Shown piece by piece: positions 52,772 to 60,859 of a stretch of 64,000 bases of DNA (position 1 is its first letter; each line of letters opens with the position of its first letter). This DNA comes from Persephonella sp964519345. GTDB taxonomy: Bacteria > Aquificota > Aquificia > Aquificales > Hydrogenothermaceae. A model generated the notes under the pieces. It was not told the DNA's origin and searched no databases. It was given only the letters and a program-made list of their open reading frames with translations. The DNA lies in NCBI GenBank assembly GCA_964519345.1, contig CAZFKX010000017.1, forward strand, positions 23,455 through 87,454. The letters are read 5' to 3'. A program made the translations under genes and the position numbers.

Positions 52772-54050
52772 TAATGATGTTTTCTTGAGTTTCCTTCTGA
52801 TAGTTATACTTCTCATGTTGTCAGCTTTTTTCGCAGCTATAGAATCCTCATTCTTCTCAATGGACTGGCTTAAGATAAAAAGACTGGCAAAAGAAGGAAA
52901 TAAAGCAGCACAGATTGCTGATTATATAAGGTCAAGACCTAAAGAACTTGTAACAACTTTTCTAATAGGAAATGAGCTTGTAAATATTACAGCATCCGCT
53001 GTTATGTCAGGTCTTGTTATAGAACATCTTGGTGAGAAATATCTGTTTATAGCTATTATAACAATGACTATTCTTATATTAACTTTTGGTGAGATAACGC
53101 CAAAGACTATAGGTGCATACTATCCAGAAAAATATGCTCTTTTTTCATCAAGACCTTTTTATGCATTCTATATTGCGGTTACTCCGTTCAGAATACTTTT
53201 TATGAAGTCGGCGGAATATTTCCTTAAAAAGATGGGTCTTGAACTTCCTGTTGAAAGCCATAAACTCTCCGAGGACGATCTTATCTCTATAGTTAATATA
53301 GGAACGGAAAAAAAGATTTTTACGGAAGAAGAAAAAGAGATAATTGAAGCAACCCTACAACTTCACGAGACTGCCGTCAGTGAGATAATGACTCCAAGAA
53401 GAGATATGTTTACTTTACCTAAGGGACTTACCGTAAGGGAGGTTCTTGATCTTATTAAAGGACGTGATTACAGTAGAATACCTGTATATGATGGTAATTT
53501 AGACAACATAGTAGGTATCCTTTATATAAAGGATATTATATTTATGAAATTTGAGGGAAAAGAAGAAAAGATAGATAAATTTCTAAAAGAACCGTATTTT
53601 GTTCCTGAGTTTACACCTCTTTTAAATCTTATGAAAAAATTTGAAGAGAAAAAGAACCATATGGCTATAGTTGTTGACGAACATGGGACTGTAGTTGGCC
53701 TCGTAACATTTCAGGATATACTTGAGTTCATAGTCGGCGATATTCCTGAAGAGTATGAACCAGAAGAACCTTTTATTAAAAAAATTTCACAAAATAAATG
53801 GGAAGTATCAGGAAAGATAGAAGTTGAGATTCTTGAAGAGATTATAGGTATAAAACTTCCAGATGATTATGAGTTTGATACAGTTGGCGGTTTTATCCTT
53901 GATGTTTTAAAGAGATTTCCTGAGGAAGGTGAGGAGTTTATATATGAAAACCATAAGTTCAGGATACTCAAAATGGAGAGTAATCGTATAATATCAGTTC
54001 TTGTTGAGAAACTTACACAGACTGAAAAAAAAGAGGAGGATAATGTTTAG
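52740..54050 (+). CDS. CorC/HlyC-family membrane protein (DUF21-CBS-CBS), first copy
   Basis: A 436-residue protein: DUF21 membrane domain with about four helices (about 15-155), two CBS domains (VSEIMTPRRDMFTLP, then HMAIVVDEHGTVVGLVTFQDIL), and a C-terminal CorC_HlyC domain (IKLPDDYEFDTVGGFILDVL). Family members are linked to magnesium/cobalt efflux or tolerance. The start is uncertain: the ATG at 52740 precedes a GGGAGG site, and an in-frame TTG at 52764 follows it at 12 bases. It overlaps the ABC gene upstream and its own paralogue downstream. Confidence 0.88.
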   Translation: MEGRFIVTLLDNDVFLSFLLIVILLMLSAFFAAIESSFFSMDWLKIKRLAKEGNKAAQIADYIRSRPKELVTTFLIGNELVNITASAVMSGLVIEHLGEKYLFIAIITMTILILTFGEITPKTIGAYYPEKYALFSSRPFYAFYIAVTPFRILFMKSAEYFLKKMGLELPVESHKLSEDDLISIVNIGTEKKIFTEEEKEIIEATLQLHETAVSEIMTPRRDMFTLPKGLTVREVLDLIKGRDYSRIPVYDGNLDNIVGILYIKDIIFMKFEGKEEKIDKFLKEPYFVPEFTPLLNLMKKFEEKKNHMAIVVDEHGTVVGLVTFQDILEFIVGDIPEEYEPEEPFIKKISQNKWEVSGKIEVEILEEIIGIKLPDDYEFDTVGGFILDVLKRFPEEGEEFIYENHKFRILKMESNRIISVLVEKLTQTEKKEEDNV

Positions 54051-55329
54051 TTACTTAATAGCTATTGTTTTCTTTTTGATACTTGAAGGTTTTTTTTCAG
54101 GATCTGAACTTGCCCTTTTTTCCGTAAACAGAACAAGACTTAAATATCTTGCAAAAAATGGCGATAAAAGAGCTAAGAAGGTTTACCACTCACTTGAAAA
54201 AAGATTTGATGAGTATGTTGCAACATGCCTTATAGGGACAACATTGAGTATTGTTACAATAACTGCTCTATTTGTAAGTTTCCTTCATGAGTTTTCTACG
54301 GCAATGCCTCTCATACGTTCAAAAGAAGAGCTCTTTGCGGAAGCCATCATTGTATTTACGCTTCTTTTTGGGGAGATCATACCTAAGAGCGTATTCCAGC
54401 ATCACGCTGATAGACTTATATTCTTCCTTATTCCTGCAATTGAATTCTTCAGAAAACTTCTCTATCCACTGCTTATCATAGCCAAGATTATAACAAGGAT
54501 AGTATTTTTTATTTTCAGGCTTGAGGAAAAAAAGGAGAAGATCCTTTCGAGAGAAGAGCTTTTAGATGCTCTTATTCTGGAATCTGAAGGTATAGAAGAG
54601 TTTGAAAAAAAGATAGTTGTGAATGTTCTTATATTTGAGGAGAGAAGATTAAGTGAGATTGTGGTTCCATTATCAGATGTTGTTGCCGTTGAACATTCTT
54701 CAAAGGTAATAGATCTTATAAAAATATTTAAAGAAACAGGATATTCAAGGATTCCTGTATATAAAAAAAGGATAGATCAGATAACTGGTATTGTAAGATC
54801 TTATGATATAGCAGAGGCAAAACCTGATGAGGATATACAGAAATATATAAAGCCTATAAGATATGTACCTGAGTTTACAAGTCTTCCGAATGTTCTTAAA
54901 GGATTTAAACAGTTTAAGGATCATATGGTTGTTGTTGTTGATGAGAGAGGTGCAACAATGGGGATAATAACGCTTGAGGATGTGCTTGAAGAGATTGTTG
55001 GAGAGATAAGGGATGAGTTCTCAAAAAGGGAAAAAAGGATGATAAAAAGGCAGATAAAAGACAAACTGATAGTAGATGGTAGAATGGAAATAAAGGAGAT
55101 TGAAACAATTATTGGAGAGAAATTTCCTAAGGGACCTTATGAAACTGTTGCCGGTCTTTTAATATACCATCTTGGAAGAATGCCAAAAAGAAGGGAAAAT
55201 ACAGTTATAGGATCTGTAAAGTTTACAGTTTTAAAAACCAATTTCAGAAGAGTTCAGGAAGTTTTAATTGAGAAGATTGGTGGTGGTAAGATAAGTAAGG
55301 ATTTAAATGGAGCGAGAGACGGGACTTGA
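54043..55329 (+). CDS. CorC/HlyC-family membrane protein (DUF21-CBS-CBS), second copy
   Basis: A 428-residue paralogue of the preceding protein with the same order: DUF21 helices (FLILEGFFSGSELALFSV), CBS pair (SEIVVPLSDVVAV and HMVVVVDERGATMGIITL) and C-terminal CorC_HlyC domain (FPKGPYETVAGLLIYHL). ATG at 54043 follows GAGGAGG and overlaps the first copy's stop by 8 bases, so the two are translationally coupled and may form a heterodimer. The last seven codons run into the tRNA-Gly gene on the other strand, so the C-terminal tail is antisense to a tRNA. Confidence 0.88.
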   Translation: MFSYLIAIVFFLILEGFFSGSELALFSVNRTRLKYLAKNGDKRAKKVYHSLEKRFDEYVATCLIGTTLSIVTITALFVSFLHEFSTAMPLIRSKEELFAEAIIVFTLLFGEIIPKSVFQHHADRLIFFLIPAIEFFRKLLYPLLIIAKIITRIVFFIFRLEEKKEKILSREELLDALILESEGIEEFEKKIVVNVLIFEERRLSEIVVPLSDVVAVEHSSKVIDLIKIFKETGYSRIPVYKKRIDQITGIVRSYDIAEAKPDEDIQKYIKPIRYVPEFTSLPNVLKGFKQFKDHMVVVVDERGATMGIITLEDVLEEIVGEIRDEFSKREKRMIKRQIKDKLIVDGRMEIKEIETIIGEKFPKGPYETVAGLLIYHLGRMPKRRENTVIGSVKFTVLKTNFRRVQEVLIEKIGGGKISKDLNGARDGT

Positions 55330-55383
55330 ACCCGCGACCCCTTCCTTGGCAAGGAAGTGCTCTACCAACTGAGCTACTCTCGC
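55308..55383 (-). tRNA. tRNA-Gly (anticodon GCC)
   Basis: Minus-strand cloverleaf: acceptor GCGAGAG (55377-55383) pairs with CTCTCGC (55312-55318), D arm with AGCTCAGTTGGTAGAGC, anticodon stem CTTCC/GGAAG around loop TTGCCAA (anticodon GCC), T arm with GGTTCAA. The discriminator base is U, as in glycine tRNAs, and CCA is encoded (55308-55310). It overlaps the CorC-like frame on the plus strand by about 22 bases. Confidence 0.96.
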
Positions 55384-55399
55384 TCACTGTGGGAAAAAT

Positions 55400-55428
55400 A
55401 TTATATGCATATCAGCTTTTTCTGTCAA
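55400..55428 (-). promoter_or_regulatory. Perfect consensus sigma-70 promoter for tRNA-Gly
   Basis: On the minus strand TTGACA (55423-55428), a 17-base spacer, then TATAAT (55400-55405), ending 16 bases before the mature tRNA 5' end. The -35 lies inside the last codons of the MFS gene. Confidence 0.85.
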
Positions 55429-56611
55429 GTTTGTCAGGCATCTTCATCGTAAATATCATTAAAAGCCATACAAACGTTATAGCTCCTGTAAAAAGGAAAA
55501 CCATATCAAACCCATATTTTAATAAATAACCTCCGACAGCACCTCCTACAAAAGCCCCTAAAAACTGAGATGTATTAAAAACACCTGATGCTGTTCCTTT
55601 TACATGCGGTTTGGCATATCTACTCATAAGTGAGGGCATTATAGGCTCAAGTATCATAAACCCTGTAAAGTAAACTATTATTGATATCACAGCTGGAACA
55701 AAGCTGTTTTCAAACTGTATAAACATACCGAAGGATATGATAAGAATAATAATGCCTAATATCTTTACCTCTTTTATGAGTCCTTTTTTCTCAGCGATAA
55801 TTGTAGTTGGAATCATAAAAGTCAGGCCTACAAGAAACATTATAAGGTAAACCTTCCATAGATCATCTATATCCATAAACTGTTTTAAAATTAAAGGTGC
55901 AGATGTAAAAACAGCTGTAAGACCCATATGAAGTGTAAACATACCAAAATCCATTTTTAGAAGATTTGGGTCTTTTAACACTGTACCAAGATATGAGCTT
56001 GTAAATTCAGCATCATCATGATGAACTGTTTTTTCAGGTCTTGGAATGCCCCATATTATGTATGGTAGTGAAAATAAGGCAAGTAGAGCAGTAAATAAGA
56101 AAACTCCCCATAAACCAAGATGTGAAGCAAGATAAGGACCTAAAACCATACCGAACGCAAACGACATACCTATTGAAGCACCTATTGTTGCCATAGCCCT
56201 TGTTCTTACAGTCTCTCTTGTTAGATCCGCTATTAGTGCTATAACAACGGAGGAAACGGCACCCATTCCCTGTAAGAATCTTCCAAGAATAAGAATCCAT
56301 ATATCTTCCTGGTATGATCCGTAAGCTGCAAGAAGACTACCAAGTATAAAGACAACGGTAGAAAATATCAAAATAGGAATTCTTCCTATTTTATCTGAAA
56401 GGAGACCGTAAGGTATCTGAAAAATAGCTTGAGTTAAGCCGTAAGCCCCTATAGCTATACCAACAAGAAATGATGTTGCTTCAGGAAATCTGTGTGCATA
56501 TATACTTAAAACAGGCAGAACAAGAAAAAGTCCAAGCATTCTAAGTGAGAAGATTCCAGCAAGCCCAAGGGTCGCTTTTTTTTCCTGAACCGTAAACTCT
56601 TTATCTATCAA
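55412..56611 (-). CDS. MFS transporter, YajR-like
   Basis: A 399-residue inner-membrane protein with about 12 helices. The motif A region GLLSDKIGRIPILI and the early helix segment AIGAYGLTQAIFQIPYGLL fit the YajR/drug-proton antiporter branch; the extra cytosolic C-terminal domain found in E. coli YajR is absent. The substrate is unknown. Its last codons hold the -35 element of the tRNA-Gly promoter. Confidence 0.85.
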   Translation of the reverse strand: MIDKEFTVQEKKATLGLAGIFSLRMLGLFLVLPVLSIYAHRFPEATSFLVGIAIGAYGLTQAIFQIPYGLLSDKIGRIPILIFSTVVFILGSLLAAYGSYQEDIWILILGRFLQGMGAVSSVVIALIADLTRETVRTRAMATIGASIGMSFAFGMVLGPYLASHLGLWGVFLFTALLALFSLPYIIWGIPRPEKTVHHDDAEFTSSYLGTVLKDPNLLKMDFGMFTLHMGLTAVFTSAPLILKQFMDIDDLWKVYLIMFLVGLTFMIPTTIIAEKKGLIKEVKILGIIILIISFGMFIQFENSFVPAVISIIVYFTGFMILEPIMPSLMSRYAKPHVKGTASGVFNTSQFLGAFVGGAVGGYLLKYGFDMVFLFTGAITFVWLLMIFTMKMPDKLDRKS

Positions 56612-56658
56612 TCCAGCCCTCCTGATAAATCTTAGATAATATTAGTTCATAATAGCCT

Positions 56659-57285
56659 TCATATTCTATGATCAGCTTCAGATATTTTTTTAAGGATTAT
56701 ATACTGTCTTTCCATATATCCTTTAAACTTTATTTTTACTGTAAAAGGTCTGAGTTCTTCTTCCACTTTCTTTCCTTTCATTATAATGAGATATCCACCT
56801 TCATTAAGTAAGTCTTTTCCCCATTTCAGAACTTCAAATGTCTCACCTGTAGCTCTACTTAGAACTATATCAAATTTTTTCCTTACATTTTCTGATCTCT
56901 TACACAGAACAGAGTAATCAATTGTTAACTCTTTTTTCAGCATCTCAAGAAAGATACATTTTTTTCCTACTGATTCTATAAGGTAAAGATCTATTTTTTC
57001 TCCGTAATAAATTTTTAAAGGAACTCCTGGAAATCCGGCTCCAGCACCCAGATCGGCTATCTTTTTACCATCAGGACTGATACCTGTTTTTTCAAAAAGT
57101 TTTACGACTGTTAAACTATCAAAGAAATGTTTTTCAACTATTTCTTCTTTTTTCCTTACAGATGTAAGGTTGTAAACCCTATTCCATTTTAAAAGAGTGT
57201 CAAGATAGATCTCAAATTTTTTCAACTGTTCTTCTGACAGTTCAATGCTGTTCTTTTCACACAGATCTTTAAGCTTTTTTATCAT
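56659..57285 (-). CDS. rsmG: 16S rRNA (guanine527-N7)-methyltransferase
   Basis: Methylates G527 of 16S rRNA. The 208-residue protein has the family start KKFEIYLDTLLKWNRVYNLTS, the SAM site ADLGAGAGFPGVPLKI, and the later LSRATGETFEVL and GGYLIIMKGKK. It overlaps the ogg2 gene by 4 bases (ATGA) and is last in the rodZ-like, ogg2, rsmG run. Confidence 0.95.
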   Translation of the reverse strand: MIKKLKDLCEKNSIELSEEQLKKFEIYLDTLLKWNRVYNLTSVRKKEEIVEKHFFDSLTVVKLFEKTGISPDGKKIADLGAGAGFPGVPLKIYYGEKIDLYLIESVGKKCIFLEMLKKELTIDYSVLCKRSENVRKKFDIVLSRATGETFEVLKWGKDLLNEGGYLIIMKGKKVEEELRPFTVKIKFKGYMERQYIILKKISEADHRI

Positions 57286-57950
57286 TTTAAAACTTTTCCT
57301 GTTTTTATATAGAAAATATAAAGATCCAGTTCTGATTGTGTTATTCCCAGTTCTTTAGAAATATTATCAAGTGCTTTTTCACACTCAAGATAAACTTTTT
57401 TTGTTATTGTTTTTCTCTTTTTTACAATACCTTTTTCAAATAGAAATTTTGATATATGCCTGTCTATAATAGCAATATCATCAAAACCTACATTTCTTAA
57501 GAAATGGCTTGCCTCTTTGTACCCATATCCGTAAATCTCCTTTACAAGCAACTCCCTTGCTTCCTTTCCTGAATTCATCTTAACAACTTTTTCCAGAATA
57601 TGCTCCTTATTTCTGAGCATAACTATTCTTTCAGCCCTTTGTTTTGCAAATCTATGACCTTTGGTTTTAATTACACTAAAAAGATCCTCTTCATTGAGTT
57701 TTTTAAATCCTTCAATACCTGTTTCTTTCTGTATTTTAATACCGAGGGATGCTGATGAATTTGCTGTAAGTATGCAGAATGAGGCTTCTGAAAATATATC
57801 AGCCTCATAAGGTTCTATATCCAGATAGGGTCTGAGATCAAACTGTGTAATACCTTCTTTTTTGAGGCTTTTGAACTCTTCTATTCTATTGTTTACATGA
57901 TCTTTTACAAGGCTGATAGCCTTTTTTATATCGTCTATAGGTGGGATCAA
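57282..57950 (-). CDS. N-glycosylase/DNA lyase, Ogg2 type (8-oxoguanine repair)
   Basis: Base-excision repair enzyme that removes 8-oxoguanine and cuts the strand. The 222-residue protein has the archaeal/thermophile Ogg2 pattern: FCILTANSSASLGIKIQ, the helix-hairpin-helix YGYGYKEASHFLRNVGF with the catalytic Lys, and the essential Asp in IAIIDRHI. Aquificota are among bacteria carrying this archaeal-like form. It overlaps both neighbours by 4 bases, so the three genes are tightly coupled. Confidence 0.9.
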   Translation of the reverse strand: MIPPIDDIKKAISLVKDHVNNRIEEFKSLKKEGITQFDLRPYLDIEPYEADIFSEASFCILTANSSASLGIKIQKETGIEGFKKLNEEDLFSVIKTKGHRFAKQRAERIVMLRNKEHILEKVVKMNSGKEARELLVKEIYGYGYKEASHFLRNVGFDDIAIIDRHISKFLFEKGIVKKRKTITKKVYLECEKALDNISKELGITQSELDLYIFYIKTGKVLK

Positions 57951-58669
57951 CTCTCCTTTTTCTCCGCCAAGTTATAGCCGTTTAAGAATATCCCGTCAGA
58001 ATCTATAAATATATTGTGAAGTATCTTTTTAGAGTATGACAGTTTTACAGGTTTATTATTGAACATTATAACGAGATCCTTTGGATTTCCAACGGTTTCT
58101 ATTTTTATTTTTTCCTTGAATCTTATATTTTTTCTCTCGCCTTTTTTGAGTTTTATTATCTGTTGAACATTATCTATATAAACTGTTAGCCATACGTTTC
58201 CGGTAGCCTTTAATGTTATTGATGTGGGAATTGGTTTATTTTGATTTTCGTAAATATTTTCCTTCGTTTTACTATCTGTGTTTTTTATGCTTAAAAATTC
58301 GTAAAATTTCTGTGATTTTTCAGGCCTGTCAAAGCTTGCTGATAGAAAAAAGAATGTAAATAGTAGAGATGACAGGAATGAAAGCTTCAGCAGTCTAAAG
58401 ACAAAACCCTTATTTTTCTCAGTTTCTACAGGTTTAGGTTTTGTTTTTTCTATCTGCTCGTCAAGATCAAACTGTACGTCAAGGGTTAATGCAATCTGTT
58501 TAATGAGAAATCTGGCATATGGTTCTTTTTTTATGTATTCCTGATCTTCTTCAAGTTTTTCTATAATATCAACAGGTATTTTTGTTTTGTCTCTGAGTTG
58601 CTGGCGGGAGATGCCCAGCTCCTCTCTCCTCTCCTTACATCTGCTGGCGATCTCGATTAAAGTTGACAA
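57947..58669 (-). CDS. RodZ-like protein (HTH domain, membrane helix, DUF4115-like domain)
   Basis: A 240-residue protein with an N-terminal helix-turn-helix domain (about 1-70, with KERREELGISRQQLRDKT), a basic linker, one membrane helix (about 93-110) and a periplasmic C-terminal beta domain like DUF4115 (WLTVYIDNVQQIIKLKKGERKNIRF). This order is that of RodZ, which ties the MreB cytoskeleton to the cell-wall machinery. It is the first gene of its run, and a short 54-base gap separates it from queH. Confidence 0.8.
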   Translation of the reverse strand: MSTLIEIASRCKERREELGISRQQLRDKTKIPVDIIEKLEEDQEYIKKEPYARFLIKQIALTLDVQFDLDEQIEKTKPKPVETEKNKGFVFRLLKLSFLSSLLFTFFFLSASFDRPEKSQKFYEFLSIKNTDSKTKENIYENQNKPIPTSITLKATGNVWLTVYIDNVQQIIKLKKGERKNIRFKEKIKIETVGNPKDLVIMFNNKPVKLSYSKKILHNIFIDSDGIFLNGYNLAEKKES

Positions 58670-58723
58670 ATCCCCTTCCTTTTCAGGTAGTTACAGATTT
58701 ATTATAAATAATGTAAAGAAATT

Positions 58724-59971
58724 TTACAATTTTTTGAGACTTTTTTCCCTTTTTTTATAGTATCTTCTTCCCAATCTTCCATAGTGTTCCGCACCGTAAA
58801 TAAGAACAGATACCTCACCTGATAAGATTTTATCTCTCTCCATTAGTATTATATCTCTAATCTGTTCAAAACTATAGCCTAAATTCCCCTGGGGTAGTGT
58901 ATCGCTAAATAGTTCTATAAAACTCTCAGCTTCAGGTTCTCCTATAGTGAGATTTGTAGAGATTGCATCTGGAACAAACTCAGTCTCGAGCTGTATCTCA
59001 AATTTTACATCATCCCCATCAGGAATACCTCTATCGATTACAAAAACAGGATCTGTAAAAACCTTAGGCTCTTTAAGGGATAATGCTTCAGGATTTTCGG
59101 TTATCCAGATCTGAATATTTCCTTTATTTAGTTTTAATATCTTTTTGTTTTCCTCATATAAAACCTGTTCAGGTCTGGCTCTTAAGATGCCTTTTAAAGA
59201 AGATGAGTAAGGAAGAACATTGTGGTGTATAGGCTCTTTGTTCACCATTAGAACAGATCTTATCAACCTCCATCCTATAAATTTGAACCTTTCCTCATAG
59301 ACTTTTAGTCCTAAATCCTCACAAAACAATCTTAGCTTCTTTATAAAAATGAGCTCTTCTCTGCTTCCAGCTGGTCTTCCTTTTCCAAAGGAGACAAGCT
59401 CAGGTACGTATTTTTTATCTTTTCTCTGCTGGAACAAAGCATATATACACCCACAGTAGTTCTGATGATAAATCTGATACTCTTTTGATAAACTGTTCAT
59501 CTTCTCAATACCGCCTTTCTTTCTAAACTCAACAGCCAGAAATTCAAGTCCGTATTTTTTTCCTATCATTTCACCGATATTTTTAAGAGTATCAAAATCT
59601 TTTTTAGGACTCATTAGGAGAACTGTTGTAAAACTGTCAAAATCTATTTTCTTTGCCATTAATGCTGTTTTTTCGAGCCTAAGATCGTGACACACATTAC
59701 ATCTTTTTCCTCTTTCAGGTTCGTCTTCAAGTCCCTTAGTTATTTCAATCCATCTGTCTGGATCATAATCTCCTTTTATGCATTCTATACCTAAATTTTT
59801 ACATATTCTTAATGTTTCTATCCATCTGAGCTCGTATTCTTCTTCAGGATGTATATTTGGATCGTAAAAAAATCCTTTTATCTCTGCTTCAGGAAAATCC
59901 ATTTTTAATTTTCTCAGACCCCAAACAGCATCAACGCCACAGCAGATATGAACAAGTATTTTATTTTTCAT
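58724..59971 (-). CDS. queH: Epoxyqueuosine reductase QueH with long C-terminal extension
   Basis: Last step of queuosine synthesis in tRNA: reduces epoxyqueuosine. The first about 200 residues are QueH (DUF208), with VHICCGVDAVWG at the start, GKRCNVCHDLRLE and HQNYCGCIYAL carrying the iron-sulfur/metal cysteines. The remaining about 210 residues are an unrecognised extension (IRSVLMVNKEPIHHNVLPYS, IQLETEFVPDAISTNLTIG), longer than usual QueH of 180-220 residues. ATG at 59971 follows AAAGGAG; the frame opens at 59989. It overlaps the HNH gene upstream by 11 bases. Confidence 0.9.
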   Translation of the reverse strand: MKNKILVHICCGVDAVWGLRKLKMDFPEAEIKGFFYDPNIHPEEEYELRWIETLRICKNLGIECIKGDYDPDRWIEITKGLEDEPERGKRCNVCHDLRLEKTALMAKKIDFDSFTTVLLMSPKKDFDTLKNIGEMIGKKYGLEFLAVEFRKKGGIEKMNSLSKEYQIYHQNYCGCIYALFQQRKDKKYVPELVSFGKGRPAGSREELIFIKKLRLFCEDLGLKVYEERFKFIGWRLIRSVLMVNKEPIHHNVLPYSSSLKGILRARPEQVLYEENKKILKLNKGNIQIWITENPEALSLKEPKVFTDPVFVIDRGIPDGDDVKFEIQLETEFVPDAISTNLTIGEPEAESFIELFSDTLPQGNLGYSFEQIRDIILMERDKILSGEVSVLIYGAEHYGRLGRRYYKKREKSLKKL

Positions 59972-60548
59972 CTTCAAGCTCCTTTTCAAGTATCTGAACT
60001 ATAAGTTCTGTAATTGTTTTTCCTTCCTTTTTGGCTTTAACTCTTAGCCTGTCTTTCAGCCATGATGGTAGTCTTATTGTTATCTGTGAAAAATCTGATA
60101 GTATGTTAATAACGGTGGAGTAACTTATTCCTGTTCTGTCTGATATATCCTTTATTGATAAACCTTTTTCCTTCAGTTTCAATATATCTAACTGTTTTGA
60201 TTTATCAATTCTGTTAATTTTTAGATCAGGTGTCCAGATAAGGTTGTCTGCTTTATTATTTTCTTTATTTCCATCCTTATGTCTAACATATCTATATCCT
60301 TCTGGATTCGGTATAAAATATTCGGCAACGAGTCTGTGTACAAAAAATATTTTATGTTTTTTTCCATTTGATAGATGAACCTTTAAAAAACCTTTAGTAT
60401 CCTTGTATCCTTTTAATCTTTTCTTTTTGTAATTTTCAGGTAAAAGTCCGTATTTAAGATCCTTATAAACATATCCAAGATTTGATATTCCATAGTTTGG
60501 AAACTCGCGTATGACCTTTATTTCTTCTTCTTCAAATATGTAATCCAA
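59961..60548 (-). CDS. NUMOD4/HNH endonuclease-like protein with HTH and ribbon-helix-helix segments
   Basis: A protein of about 195 residues. In order: NUMOD4 motif (IREFPNYGISNLGYVY), HNH core (VHRLVAEYFIPNPEG, RHKDGNKENNKADNLIWTP) with the His and Asn residues present, an HTH segment (GLSIKDISDRTGISYSTV), and a C-terminal ribbon-helix-helix-like tail (ITIRLPSWLKDRLRVKAK). Free-standing NUMOD4-HNH proteins are usually homing or phage endonucleases. The tail could let it act as, or be regulated like, a DNA-binding repressor. An ATG lies at 60560, but GGAGG sits inside that frame and a TTG (60548) follows it by 5 bases. Confidence 0.75.
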   Translation of the reverse strand: MDYIFEEEEIKVIREFPNYGISNLGYVYKDLKYGLLPENYKKKRLKGYKDTKGFLKVHLSNGKKHKIFFVHRLVAEYFIPNPEGYRYVRHKDGNKENNKADNLIWTPDLKINRIDKSKQLDILKLKEKGLSIKDISDRTGISYSTVINILSDFSQITIRLPSWLKDRLRVKAKKEGKTITELIVQILEKELEDEK

Positions 60549-60560
60549 TGCAACCTCCAT

Positions 60561-60859
60561 TCAGTGAGTATATATAATCTATTCCAAAAGTTTATCTGAT
60601 GTCAAAATGAAATACATATTATAGAACTTCAAAAGTTCAATATAATTGACATTATACATGAAATTTGAAATACTGCATTATAAATCTCATAAAAATTTTT
60701 ATTTTAGATATTTTTGATAAGGAAAAATTTAAAAATTTTTTCTTGAAATATACCGATTTTAATTTCTATACATATTTAATTTGAATATGTATTTTTGTAT
60801 AGATGATTCTGCCGAAAAGGATTACAGATTGAAAAAAATAGTAGTATTATAGTTTTATT
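60561..60859 (+). other. AT-rich non-coding region between the HNH gene and corA
   Basis: About 300 bases, very AT-rich, with no credible frame on either strand. TTGACA at 60648 followed after 17 bases by AATACT is a possible promoter for corA, about 190 bases upstream of it. A short GAACT/AGTTC dyad lies near 60626-60640. No RNA gene, riboswitch core or repeat array is seen. Confidence 0.5.

Noticed and set aside
55326..55529. 67-codon plus-strand frame beginning in the tRNA-Gly region
   Set aside because: It is antisense to the tRNA, its promoter and the MFS gene end, with no supporting signal.
60561..60859. Insertion sequence remnant or small RNA in the AT-rich gap
   Set aside because: No terminal repeats, transposase fragment or convincing terminator is visible.
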